From Solimicrobium sp. (GTDB lineage: Bacteria; Pseudomonadota; Gammaproteobacteria; Burkholderiales; Burkholderiaceae_D), in NCBI GenBank assembly GCA_021155915.1, contig JAJNBE010000027.1:1-32394 (forward strand): a stretch of DNA of 32,394 nucleotides, read 5' to 3'. Positions within the stretch are counted from its first letter, which is position 1. Every line of letters begins with the position of its first letter. Below the pieces are notes generated by a model. That model ran no database searches. It was not told the origin of the DNA and was given only the letters and a program-made list of their open reading frames with translations. This document shows, piece after piece, positions 7,205 to 15,737 of this stretch. The position numbers were made by a program, and so were the translations under genes.

Positions 7205-10200
7205 CTACATTTCCGAATCAGTAATCATCCCTAACCAATTGAATTTTAACTGTTTTGTATTTTGCTCGTTCACTCGTCTACTTTTAATACTAGCGAGTGC
7301 GTCTTGCACCTGCTTTGCAATTTCGTCATGGCTGGAGAATACGTTTGTCTCATCTATCTTCACTGATCCTTCAAAGAAGGGGTCAGTAAACTTTGTGATA
7401 TGCATCCCTTCTCTATTCTCATCAATACTACGTTGAATCTTTGTGGTACAAAGTGCTATGCTTCCCAGCTTATTGATATTAGCAAGCTGTTGTAAGGTAA
7501 GCTTGTCGTCAATAATTTGTTTTCTAACCCACGCATTTTCTAGCGCCGCTACTGCTTGCCAGGAAAAACTACTTACCAAGCCAATATAAGGCCGATTTTT
7601 CTCTTGTTCAAGAAACCCCTGAATTGTTTCGTTACGAAGTGCGAGGCTTACCCGCCTACCGATTTTTGCAAGCTGTTGGAAGGTGAGCCGATTGTCAGTA
7701 ATTTGATCCCTAACCCAGACATTTTCTAGCGCATGTACTGCAGGCCAGGAAAAACTTCTTACCAAAGCAATATACGGCTGGTTTTTCTCTTGTTCAAGAA
7801 AACTCTGAATGGTTACATTAGAAAGAGCACTGCTTACTTGTCTACTTTTAAAACTAGCGAGTGCGTCTTCCCCCTGTTTTACAATTTTGTCAAGGCTGGA
7901 GAATGCGTTTGTCTCATCTATTTCCACTGATCGTTTAAAGAAGGGGTCAGTGAACTTTGTGATATGCATCCCTTCTCTATTCTCATCAATACTACGTTGA
8001 ATCTTTGAGTTACAAAGTGCTATGCTTCCCAGCACATTGATATTAGCAAGCTGTTGTAAGGTAAGCTTGTCGTCAATAATTTGTTTTCTAACCCACGCAT
8101 TTTCTAGCACCTCTACTGCTTGCCAGGAAAAACTACTTACCAAGCCAATATACGGCCGATTTTTCTCTTGTTCAAGAAACCCCTGAATTGTTACGTTACG
8201 AAGTGCGCTACTTACCCGCGTGTCGATTTGTGCAAGCTGTTGGAACGTGAGCTGATTGTCAGTAATTTGATCCCTAACCCAGACATTTTCTAACGCATGT
8301 ACTGCAGGCCAGGAAAAACTACTTACCAAAGCAATATATGGCTGGTTTTTCTCTTGTTCAAGAAACCCCTGAATGGTTACATTACAAAGAGCACTGCTTC
8401 CCGGCGGAGTAATTTCGACAATCTGTTGGAAATTGAGCATCTTGTGAGTAAATTGATCCCTAACCCAGGTATCTTTCAAAGCTTCTGCTGCTTGCAATGA
8501 AAAACCCAAAACTTGGCCGATATATAGCCAATTTTCCTCTTTTGTAAAAAAATTTTGCACAAGAGGATTACGAAGAATTTTGCTTCCTCCAGGGCTAACC
8601 CCAGCAACCTGTTGAAACGTCAGCGTTCCGTCAGCAATTCGGTCCATGACCCAAGCATTAGCCAAAGCTTTCTCTGCTTCCTTAGAAAAAACACTAACAT
8701 GGCTGAAATACTGCCTATTTTCTTCTTTCTCAAGAAAACGCTGAATCGTTGGGTTACAAAATGCGTTGCATCCGTATGGGGTACTAAGGGCAAATTGTGG
8801 AAAGGAGAGCATATTGTTAGTAATTTGCTCTCTGACCCATGCATTCTGGAGAGCTTCTTTGTGGAAAAGGGAAAGATTACTAATCTTGCCGATATAAAGC
8901 CAATTTACCTCTTTTTTCAGAAAATCCTCCATCGTCGTTGGATGGCAAAGTTCCTGCCTTCCCAATCCTAAATTATCGGCAAATTGTTGGTATTCATCTA
9001 AGCGATTCCTAATCCATTGTCTATTGTCTAGATTTTCTTGTACCTGCTCCTCCAGACGTTTAGGGTTGTTTAACTTTTCATTAATGGCCCTATCCTTACA
9101 ATAATTCGAGAACTTCCAAAATAAATCCCTCTTAATTCTTACCTCGTAAGGCAAGTGGCCCTCAAGAAAACTTGCTCGATTTTCCAGTAAGTTGTCTGAT
9201 GGTTCAACCTCCGGCGTTATGAATGGGATGTTAATGGGCATACTCTTCTTTGTGGCATGATCCTTGCGGTTTAATTTGTCAAACTCAACGCCCTTTTGCA
9301 GCGGCTCGGCGGCATTTTCCTCTATAAGCTTTCTTGCTTCGTTCGAATATTTTTTTTCCCAACAAAACTTTTGCTCGTAAAGCGCTTCTAGAAATGTTGT
9401 GACTTTTGGCAATGGGTCAGTCAATGATTCAAAGCTTTTACCTACAATGTCAATTTTTGGTAGATCCGGGTTATTTGCATAGTTACTAATTAATTCTCTA
9501 ACTCGAGTGACATGGGATCTTCTTATTTTATTTATGACGACTTCATCAATTCCTTCTTCTCCCGAAGCAGGGGCTATCGCTGATAGCATGGCTTCTAGAT
9601 TAATTTGTTGGATATGAAGGTTTTCCTTAAATTTGTTGAAAATCTCTACGGTGTAAGGTCCACAGTGAATAAGCCCGTACTCACCCTTTTTTTCAGAAAT
9701 TTGAAAATTAGTGGTGTTAAATTGAACGTCATAATTATTTTTAATAATAAAGTCGCTCACATTGGCCGGGAGAGAAGCGGCTGAAACTTTTGCGGCAGGA
9801 TCTAAGCAAAATAGTTGGTGATTAGTTCTGTCAATAATAATTGCCACCCAGTGATTTTCCGAACCAGGCTTTACCTGCCCTTCATAATTCACATTAAGCG
9901 GAATAAAAACAAAACGTGCTCTTTGTTGAGCAATTTCTCTTATTTCTAGAAGAGTATTGCTTGGAAAAACCTTTATATCTTCCGTTTCAACATCACTCAT
10001 CAAAATATCAATAAAACTTGCACAATACCAACTCTTATTATATGAAATATTTTCTCGAATACCTTCTGGATCAGCGACATAAAACATATTTAGCTTGTTT
10101 AATATAGCCATATCAGGGGTGGTATTTTCCCTAGTTTCTACGGGTGATTTTTGGGTTTTTTTTGGTGAGGGACTTAAGAGAAACCCGGTTTTAAATCCTG

Positions 10201-10312
10201 CAAAATCAGGGGTGGTATTTTCCCTAGTTTCTACGGGTGATTTTGGGTTTTTTTTTGGTGAGGGAGTTGAGAGAAACCCGGTTTTAAATCCTGCAAATCG
10301 TGTTGATTCCAT
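7205..10312 (-). CDS. Large repeat protein with Ulp1-like cysteine protease domain (candidate effector)
   Basis: The protein has 1035 residues. Residues 6-67 are two 31-residue tandem repeats starting FAGFKTGFL, rich in Ser, Pro and Lys. Residues about 70-290 resemble a clan CE (Ulp1/C48-like) peptidase: H154 in NHWVAIIID, D171 in LFCLDPAAK and C217 in YGLIHCGPYTVEIF form the expected His-Asp-Cys order. The Gln that usually sits about six residues before the Cys is not seen there (E211). Residues about 450-1000 carry 62-residue repeats of the form TIQGFLEQEKN, PYI, then ALENVWVRDQI and LTFQQLA. AAGGAA lies about 10 bases before the ATG. Such domains in bacteria cut SUMO, NEDD8 or ubiquitin from host proteins; that activity is inferred. 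No signal peptide is seen. Confidence 0.8.
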   Translation of the reverse strand: MESTRFAGFKTGFLSTPSPKKNPKSPVETRENTTPDFAGFKTGFLLSPSPKKTQKSPVETRENTTPDMAILNKLNMFYVADPEGIRENISYNKSWYCASFIDILMSDVETEDIKVFPSNTLLEIREIAQQRARFVFIPLNVNYEGQVKPGSENHWVAIIIDRTNHQLFCLDPAAKVSAASLPANVSDFIIKNNYDVQFNTTNFQISEKKGEYGLIHCGPYTVEIFNKFKENLHIQQINLEAMLSAIAPASGEEGIDEVVINKIRRSHVTRVRELISNYANNPDLPKIDIVGKSFESLTDPLPKVTTFLEALYEQKFCWEKKYSNEARKLIEENAAEPLQKGVEFDKLNRKDHATKKSMPINIPFITPEVEPSDNLLENRASFLEGHLPYEVRIKRDLFWKFSNYCKDRAINEKLNNPKRLEEQVQENLDNRQWIRNRLDEYQQFADNLGLGRQELCHPTTMEDFLKKEVNWLYIGKISNLSLFHKEALQNAWVREQITNNMLSFPQFALSTPYGCNAFCNPTIQRFLEKEENRQYFSHVSVFSKEAEKALANAWVMDRIADGTLTFQQVAGVSPGGSKILRNPLVQNFFTKEENWLYIGQVLGFSLQAAEALKDTWVRDQFTHKMLNFQQIVEITPPGSSALCNVTIQGFLEQEKNQPYIALVSSFSWPAVHALENVWVRDQITDNQLTFQQLAQIDTRVSSALRNVTIQGFLEQEKNRPYIGLVSSFSWQAVEVLENAWVRKQIIDDKLTLQQLANINVLGSIALCNSKIQRSIDENREGMHITKFTDPFFKRSVEIDETNAFSSLDKIVKQGEDALASFKSRQVSSALSNVTIQSFLEQEKNQPYIALVRSFSWPAVHALENVWVRDQITDNRLTFQQLAKIGRRVSLALRNETIQGFLEQEKNRPYIGLVSSFSWQAVAALENAWVRKQIIDDKLTLQQLANINKLGSIALCTTKIQRSIDENREGMHITKFTDPFFEGSVKIDETNVFSSHDEIAKQVQDALASIKSRRVNEQNTKQLKFNWLGMITDSEM
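7274..8397 (-). repeat. 564-bp tandem segmental duplication inside the protease gene
   Basis: The segment at about 7270-7833 is repeated at about 7834-8397. For example, GGTCAGTAAACTTTGTGATA at 7381 reappears with one change at 7945. Each copy encodes 188 residues: two 62-residue units plus a 64-residue spacer with HITKFTDPFF. The copies differ at scattered bases, so the duplication is fairly recent but not identical. Confidence 0.85.
8398..8960 (-). repeat. Older 62-residue repeat units of the protease gene
   Basis: Three more diverged units of the same 62-residue repeat precede the duplicated block in the protein, recognisable by KEEN.YI and AW/TWVRDQ followed by L.FQQ. They show gradual growth of the array toward the C-terminus, where units are most alike. 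Confidence 0.65.
10113..10298 (-). repeat. 93-bp tandem duplication at the protease gene 5' end
   Basis: Units 10113-10205 and 10206-10298 are nearly identical. A T-run change of one base in one place is balanced by the opposite change nearby, so the frame is kept and only a few residues differ (PKKNPKSP versus PKKTQKSP). Confidence 0.9.
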
Positions 10313-10550
10313 AGCTAAATTTCCTTGTATTAGGATTATTTTAAACGTTGACTATATCAGTGTTTTAATCCAAGGTGCTTCCTCGCTCGGCTTTAGATCG
10401 TGCTCAACAACAGTAGTGATAGAACAAACGGCGGCGCTTGGGTCTACGTATCGTAGAGATAAAATTGCGCCGTTTGGCTTCTTTTTTGCATCAAGATTGC
10501 GAATAATTTGTTGAGTACTTACAACCCCTATTTCCTTGTTTAAAGATCTC

Positions 10551-10582
10551 CCTTGGATGATAACTGCTATTATCATCCAAGG
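10551..10582. promoter_or_regulatory. Perfect 13-bp hairpin or operator-like dyad
   Basis: CCTTGGATGATAA and TTATCATCCAAGG are perfect reverse complements around a 6-base loop (CTGCTA). There is no T-run on either side, so it is a poor terminator. It may be an operator, an RNA structure or the core of a small lost element. Confidence 0.5.
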
Positions 10583-11112
10583 AACAAGAATAAACGCGGA
10601 AAATAAGGGGAGTTATCAGTACAAGTAAAAGGGGACCAATGGTGATACCTGTTGCTTCAGTGCAGGAACCATTCTACGGCTCCCATAACTTTAATTGCAG
10701 GCCATAAGGACGGCACTGGCAGCGGGAAAAATGCAAATGCTGTTGAAGATTTTTTTTACTCCAAGTAAAAAAAGAGCATTGGAAGATGAACGAGAATATT
10801 CACACTCCACTCAAAAATTCAAATCCACTGAACATGTCTGAAGTTTCTTGTTCACATCCCGTTAAGAATAATCTCGGATAACTTCTCAAGCAAGGAACAA
10901 TTTTAGTCACAGCAACGAACGTAGGGAAAAGTAACTTCGTATAAAGAAGCTTGTCGCAAGCCCACGTACTCAAGAGCATATAATTTTTTATCCTTCTTCA
11001 AATGCTTAAAAATGGGAAAGTAAAAATGTTTATCTTTCACCTCTTTAAGTAGTATCGTCTATTGCTGTCCTTCCTGTTCAAAGTGCAGCGGTGCCATATT
11101 ACTCCCCTGGAT

Positions 11113-11131
11113 GTAATCAGTAGGTGATTAC
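11113..11131. promoter_or_regulatory. Dyad upstream of the F-box-like/LRR gene
   Basis: GTAATCA and TGATTAC flank a 5-base spacer, about 115 bases before the start codon at 11246. The symmetry suits a dimeric regulator; no specific regulator is recognised. Confidence 0.3.
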
Positions 11132-11245
11132 GACTAGGTGTTTACAGCAATAGGGGAAATACTTATTTTTTCTTTGAACCGTTTCACTCATAATGATCCC
11201 ATTAGTTCAGCAACGTTGGTTTAATTTATAAAAGGAAATCTCTTC

Positions 11246-12862
11246 ATGAATCCAGTTCTACCTACCACTTCTAAAATACCTCAGCCAGCTTTTAGCCACC
11301 CAACCTCCACTGGGTCTCTAGATAATACAGCTGCAGACGTAAGTATTTTTGAAAATGGAGAGAGCCAATTTCAACAAGCCTGCAGTCTTTATGACAACCT
11401 GGACACGCAGTTTACTAGGGGTGAGGAAGCGGAGGAATTATTTAAAGCGGCTGCAGAGCAAGGCCATTCTGGGGCTATAGCGCGGCTCGTAGTGATTTAT
11501 ACAGATCGGATGAACACTTACAAAAACAGGGCTCTGGCAAGTTTAGCCACGTCAGATAGCAACGCACAGCTTATACTGGACCAAATACCCGCACATCTCC
11601 ACCCAAAACATGAGATCGGGCGAGCTAATGGTATCAATGAGTTAGTAACGACATGCACGGCATATTTACATAATCAGAAAATTATAACTAAGCTGCCTAA
11701 CGAAAAGTGGTTCTCTATAATTGAGGAATCGCTTTCTACCTCTGATAGGCGCAACTTAGCAAAAACGTGTAAAACCTTTGCTTTCATCGAAGGTTCCGCC
11801 TATTCGCCTGACATTACATTAAATTTATCCAAATTAAATAAAAATGATGAAGCGGATTTTCGTCATTACCTGCAGAGTCTGTCGGCGCTTAATCTTAAAG
11901 TTACTATTAGAGGATTCTTTGGACCAGGCCGGCAATATGGCTGTGGTCACGAGAGCCCTGATAAATGTGAAAAGGAAAAATTCATCAAGAACGCACAGTG
12001 GTTTCGGATATTTTGTGAAGAGACCAGTGAAAACAAGAAAATAAGTACTATTAAGCTCGATTTGAGTGGGACAATCGCTGGGGATGCTGAGATGCCCCAT
12101 ATAGCGAAATTAACGCACCTTCATGATCTTAACTTGAGCGGTGCAACAGTTACGGATGCCGGGCTGTCGAAGTTGGCTCGATTAACTGAGATACGCATTC
12201 TCGACTTGAGTTATTCAGAAGTTACGGACGCCGGGCTGTTATACTTTTCCCAATTCACGCATATGCACACTCTCCGGTTGGTGAAAACTCCTGTTAGATG
12301 CGCCCAGCTGACCGATCTGACTAAGTTGAGGAACCTTCACACTCTTGATTTGAGAGGTACAGCAATTACTTATGACGGGCTTTTGCAACTAGTCACCTTA
12401 ACGCAGCTTCAAATTCTTTCTTTGTACGACACCAGGGTTGCGGACGACTGGTTGCCGCAACTCGCAAAATTAATGAATCTTCACAAGCTTAATGTGGGAT
12501 ATTCAAAAGTTGGAAACAGCAAGCTGTCATCTCTAACTACATTACCCTATCTGCGCAGTCTCTGTTTAAACTGTACGAAAGTTACAGATGCGGGGCTGTC
12601 TGACCTTGCGCTATTAACTTCTCTTCGAAGCCTTGATGTGTCAGGTTGCCGCGCAATCACGGATGCCGGGCTGCCGAGCCTGGCCCAATTAACTCTTCAT
12701 ACTCTTGATTTGAGGATTACCAAAGTTACGGACGCCGGCCTGCCGGCCTTGGGCCGATCGAGGTATCTTCGCACTCTTAGAGTAGGTTATGAAGTCTTTA
12801 AGGGCGCTAGCGTGAAATATCTTAAAGAACAGCTACCTGCTCTTGAAATAACCGCGGGGTGA
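11246..12862 (+). CDS. Sel1 + F-box-like + leucine-rich-repeat protein (candidate effector)
   Basis: The protein has 538 residues. AAAGGAAAT precedes the ATG at a suitable distance. Residues about 59-88 form a Sel1-like unit (AEELFKAAAEQGHSGAIARL). Residues 149-182 match an F-box: KLPNEKWFSIIEESLSTSD then RRNLAKTCKTFAFI, with the LP, the central Ile and the late Lys-Thr-Cys-Lys typical of the fold. Residues about 265-530 hold some ten leucine-rich repeats of about 24 residues, many with VTDAGL at the turn, similar in plan to GALA-type F-box/LRR effectors of Ralstonia. F-box proteins link substrates to SKP1-cullin ubiquitin ligases, which bacteria lack, so a host-cell role is the natural reading. 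No secretion signal is visible by eye. Confidence 0.8.
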   Translation: MNPVLPTTSKIPQPAFSHPTSTGSLDNTAADVSIFENGESQFQQACSLYDNLDTQFTRGEEAEELFKAAAEQGHSGAIARLVVIYTDRMNTYKNRALASLATSDSNAQLILDQIPAHLHPKHEIGRANGINELVTTCTAYLHNQKIITKLPNEKWFSIIEESLSTSDRRNLAKTCKTFAFIEGSAYSPDITLNLSKLNKNDEADFRHYLQSLSALNLKVTIRGFFGPGRQYGCGHESPDKCEKEKFIKNAQWFRIFCEETSENKKISTIKLDLSGTIAGDAEMPHIAKLTHLHDLNLSGATVTDAGLSKLARLTEIRILDLSYSEVTDAGLLYFSQFTHMHTLRLVKTPVRCAQLTDLTKLRNLHTLDLRGTAITYDGLLQLVTLTQLQILSLYDTRVADDWLPQLAKLMNLHKLNVGYSKVGNSKLSSLTTLPYLRSLCLNCTKVTDAGLSDLALLTSLRSLDVSGCRAITDAGLPSLAQLTLHTLDLRITKVTDAGLPALGRSRYLRTLRVGYEVFKGASVKYLKEQLPALEITAG

Positions 12863-13031
12863 ATTCTTGGTCATCGTTGATTTGTCGATCACTTAAAGCG
12901 ATCTTCTCAAGCTTCCTTTGAAAAGATCAAAGAGACAATTTGATAATTTAAATTGTCATCCAAACGTTTTCGATGCTGTCAGGCTAAATCGCGTGTTTTT
13001 TATCCCCTTAGTGCACCATGGCTCACCATAC

Positions 13032-13063
13032 TGACCTGTTCCTAAGTTGACCTGTTCCTAAGT
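13032..13063 (+). repeat. Tandem 16-bp intergenic repeat
   Basis: TGACCTGTTCCTAAGT occurs twice in direct succession (13032-13047 and 13048-13063). A third copy with two changes lies at 25663-25678, where it overlaps the stop codon of the GspE/PilB gene. Confidence 0.7.
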
Positions 13064-13192
13064 ATGAAGCGTTATACTCGTGTCGATTACGCCGCGCTGC
13101 GGAGCTAATATATCTTTGTCGAAAGACTTTGGCACAGTGTGAATACGGAAGGGTCGTTGGAGACGCATGAATACATGCCGAATTCAACCCAG

Positions 13193-13244
13193 AATTTCCA
13201 TTAGAACGGAGCCAAGTGTACTTCTTTTAAATCGTTTGGCAAGA
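13193..13244 (+). mobile_element. Partial copy of the MITE-like element
   Basis: About 52 bases starting with a TTTCCATTAGAACG block and ending with CGTTTGGCAAG match the left half of the element at 28326-28525 at roughly four of five positions. The inverted right half is not present here. Confidence 0.6.
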
Positions 13245-13395
13245 AGTAAGGAGGCGGCATAGCGAGCTATGGCAACGACGAGTGACGCAGCCCAGCGGGC
13301 TCGCTTACTGTTATCGTAGCCAATACCGCGTAATCGGCTTGATGGATAACTACAAAATAGTTCGGTTTTATTGGCATGAGCACAATCAACTTCTT

Positions 13396-14343
13396 CTATA
13401 TTTCATTGTTCTGCAAGTCGGAAGAGAGTCTTTCCCAAATGAAATCATGAGCTCCACGAATATAGAAAAATTTTTTGCAATGATCATTACGAAAATTCTT
13501 GAGTTTGCCATCCTTATCCAAGGGATAATACTCATCCGAATGTTTCTTCATAAAATCTATTGTTGCCATGACGTCTTTATCAGTTTTATTGTGATGACGA
13601 TGAAAATCGCCTCCCCAATTGCCATCACAATCATAACTTGTTTTAATAATGGAACTATCTTTATTACGGATGAAGTCATCGTATCTTGCTGATTTAAGTA
13701 CATTGAGGACTTGATCCGCGGTAAATTGCAACAAATAATCTTTATCTTTTTCCTTACTACACAACCTACGACGGTATGCAAGCTTCGAAAGAAACCAAAA
13801 ATTTTTATTCGAAATAATATCTACCCATCTAAAATCGATTTGATTATCGGATTCCAATTTCGCTTTTATTTCAGCGCATTTTTCAGTAAACGGCGTGTGG
13901 GTAGCTTCCCAATTTAATCCCGTGGCATCTGACAGAAATGTTTTAATCTCCGTGCGCTCGTCATCACCAAAACTTAATAATATTTTTCGCTGTTCGTTTG
14001 GATCAGTCGGCAATAGTTGTTTAAATGTCTCTGGTATCCTTCTTTGGAATACAGCGCTCTGGTTTTTGATAAAGGCCATAAGCTCGTATAATTTAACGCC
14101 GGGGAGTTTGCCACTATCAATAATATTCTTAGAGATATATTCCCAATAAATTTCTTGCCTGTTTTCGTCATTTTGCGATCTGCAATATTTAATAGCAATC
14201 AGCTTACTCAAAAGTATCGCTCTGTCATCGGACTCCATCTCTTTTATTGCGCTCGCTACTTCCAGTTTCCCCATACGCTCGGAAAATGATTGAATCATAG
14301 ATCTGGAAATCTTATCGTATGCTAGGGCGTTGGCGTTAATCAT
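13396..14343 (-). CDS. Hypothetical protein, 315 residues
   Basis: The family was not recognised. The protein is soluble, charged and mostly helix-like in residues 1-200. Toward the C-terminus it has a cluster YDCDGNWGGDFHRHHNKTDKD followed by aromatic-rich text (FFYIRGAHDFIWERL). The His/Asp cluster could bind metal, but no known catalytic motif is evident. The ATG at 14343 is preceded by a weak GAAAAGAAA site. It sits alone between repeat debris and an IS fragment, in a region of candidate effectors, and could be another one. The codon pattern looks real: the overlapping frames on the other strand are short. Confidence 0.65.
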   Translation of the reverse strand: MINANALAYDKISRSMIQSFSERMGKLEVASAIKEMESDDRAILLSKLIAIKYCRSQNDENRQEIYWEYISKNIIDSGKLPGVKLYELMAFIKNQSAVFQRRIPETFKQLLPTDPNEQRKILLSFGDDERTEIKTFLSDATGLNWEATHTPFTEKCAEIKAKLESDNQIDFRWVDIISNKNFWFLSKLAYRRRLCSKEKDKDYLLQFTADQVLNVLKSARYDDFIRNKDSSIIKTSYDCDGNWGGDFHRHHNKTDKDVMATIDFMKKHSDEYYPLDKDGKLKNFRNDHCKKFFYIRGAHDFIWERLSSDLQNNEI

Positions 14344-14554
14344 AATGTTGAATTTCTTTTCAGTTAATTGCTTGCGAATATTTTACGAACGTTTTACTTC
14401 GTGTTGAAATATACCAAAGGACTCTTAGCGCGTAGATTGGGGGAAACACGTAGTCAGCCCTGTAGAATTATTTTCAACGCACGATTTTTACCCACAAAAA
14501 ATTTTTGGTGATCTTTGGGAGATTTTAAACAGGTTAAACCGGGTTATTCATGAA
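14344..14554. other. Intergenic stretch
   Basis: This A/T-rich stretch holds the upstream region of the 315-residue gene. No gene, clear promoter or repeat was recognised. Confidence 0.4.
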
Positions 14555-14755
14555 TTAGCTAACCAATCGGCAATGTAACCGCAGAATCACTTCCATTTTT
14601 GCCCAGGAAAATCGATCTCGAAAAATCGCCAAAAGGGGATTCAGGTCGATCATTGCATCTAACTGCGTACGGAAAAGCGCAGGGGGTACCTTGGTTACTA
14701 TGGCTGCGACATTAAATAGTGTCCTCGCTTTTTTACCGTTTGTCGAGTGGGACAC
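14555..14755 (-). pseudogene. IS5-type transposase N-terminal fragment
   Basis: The segment LFRTQLDAMIDLNPLLAIF then RDRFSWAKMEVIL matches the N-terminal block of IS5-type transposases (usually DL.HPL..LA..I.W). The text before it (SHSTNGKKARTLFNVAAIV) does not look like the family, and the frame stops soon after, with no catalytic domain. It is a relic. Confidence 0.6.
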
Positions 14756-14939
14756 ACCTAGAGCAGTGAGAATGGCTTTTCCCTACTCCACATCTGAGCA
14801 GCAGTTTTCACAAAATTTATTAGAACTGCTGAAGAGAAATGGGACAATACTGTGATTTTAAAATCGCATGCGACAATACTATGATCTAGTCAAGCTAATC
14901 CATGACGATCCAAGTTCAATTTTAGAAAGCTGCAATTTA

Positions 14940-15542
14940 ATGGCACTCAAATCAACCGTATATAAAGCGGAGTTACAGCTATCTGATATCGATAGAAATT
15001 ATTACGCTGCTCATTCACTTATTATGGCGCGTCACCCGTCCGAAACCGACGAACGAATGATGGTGCGCTTACTAGCATTTGCCTTAAATGCAAATGAACA
15101 CCTAGTCTTTGCAAAAGGATTATCTGACATCGATGAGCCTGATATTTGGCTGAAAGATTACACAGGCGCCATAAAGAGTTGGATCGAAGTGGGTCAGCCC
15201 GATGAGCGCCGCCTGTTAAAAGCGTGTGGTCGTGCTGAGCAAGTCATAGTGTATTCCTACGCCAGTAATAGCGCGATTTGGTGGCAGGGAATGGGCAACC
15301 GTTTGGAACGTGCAAAGAATTTAACGATATGGAACGTCCCGGTAGCGACTTCGCAAGCGCTGGAAAAAATGGTGCAGCGAGCTATGCTGTTGCAAAGTAC
15401 TATTCAGGACGGGCAGCTATGGTTGACCGACGGTGAACAGACCGTTCAGGTGGATTTGGTCAGATTAAAAGAAGGGTCCAATAATTTGGCCGCTTACTTA
15501 CCTTTTCAATACTTGAGGCAGCAACTTTTCTCATTAGCTTAA
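14940..15542 (+). CDS. yaeQ: YaeQ-family protein
   Basis: The frame matches YaeQ, a small protein with a PD-(D/E)XK nuclease-like fold whose role is not settled. Conserved runs include MALKSTVYKAELQLSDIDRN, ARHPSETDERMMVRLLAFAL, GQPDERRLLKACGRAEQV, an Ile-Trp-Trp after the YSYAS segment, and a late QLWLTDGE. The frame is open back to an ATG at 14868, but the family begins with MALKST, so the ATG at 14940 is preferred; AGAAAG lies about 10 bases before it. At 200 residues it is longer than the usual 180 or so because of a C-terminal extension (AAYLPFQYLRQQLFSLA). It is a housekeeping-type gene isolated among accessory genes. Confidence 0.85.
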   Translation: MALKSTVYKAELQLSDIDRNYYAAHSLIMARHPSETDERMMVRLLAFALNANEHLVFAKGLSDIDEPDIWLKDYTGAIKSWIEVGQPDERRLLKACGRAEQVIVYSYASNSAIWWQGMGNRLERAKNLTIWNVPVATSQALEKMVQRAMLLQSTIQDGQLWLTDGEQTVQVDLVRLKEGSNNLAAYLPFQYLRQQLFSLA

Positions 15543-15737
15543 GCTATTGAGCTTTGTTTTCCCAACCAAGAATTTTGCGCCCAACTTCGATTATTTAGAA
15601 ATGTACGGTTTACCAAATCCAAGACATGCCCAAAACCTTAAACTTCGACATACCGAGATTGATAACAATTCCTTTACAATTTGCTAGATTTTTACACCGT
15701 TATAAGGACTTCGCCACTGCGGTCTGTACTCGGATAA

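Larger units (their letters stand above)
10313..11245. other. Long gene-poor stretch between divergent effector genes
   Basis: No convincing gene is seen in these 933 bases. They hold the 5' regions of two divergent genes, a strong hairpin at 10551-10582 and a dyad at 11113-11131. A weak 74-codon minus-strand frame (10352-10576) starts inside the hairpin. A 22-codon plus-strand frame at 10639 has a good AAGGGGA site, then stops. Lysine-rich text such as KKRALEDEREY in a frame near 10770 suggests decayed coding sequence. Confidence 0.5.
12863..13395. other. Gene-poor stretch with repeat debris
   Basis: No intact gene is seen. It contains a perfect 16-bp tandem repeat, a short start-like frame (MKRYTRVDYAALRS) and a decayed copy of the MITE found at 28326. 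The rest is unassigned. Confidence 0.5.

Noticed and set aside
8555..8971. Plus-strand 138-codon frame
   Set aside because: It is antisense to the protease gene repeats and has no independent support.
10352..10576. 74-codon minus-strand frame as a gene
   Set aside because: It starts inside the perfect hairpin, lacks a ribosome site and has no recognisable family; the evidence is too weak for a gene call.
13282..13692. Plus-strand 136-codon frame
   Set aside because: It mostly overlaps the 315-residue minus-strand gene in antisense and has an odd, hydrophobic composition.
14868..14939. N-terminal 24-residue extension of YaeQ
   Set aside because: The family starts at MALKST, and the extension matches nothing in the family; the later ATG has an acceptable ribosome site.
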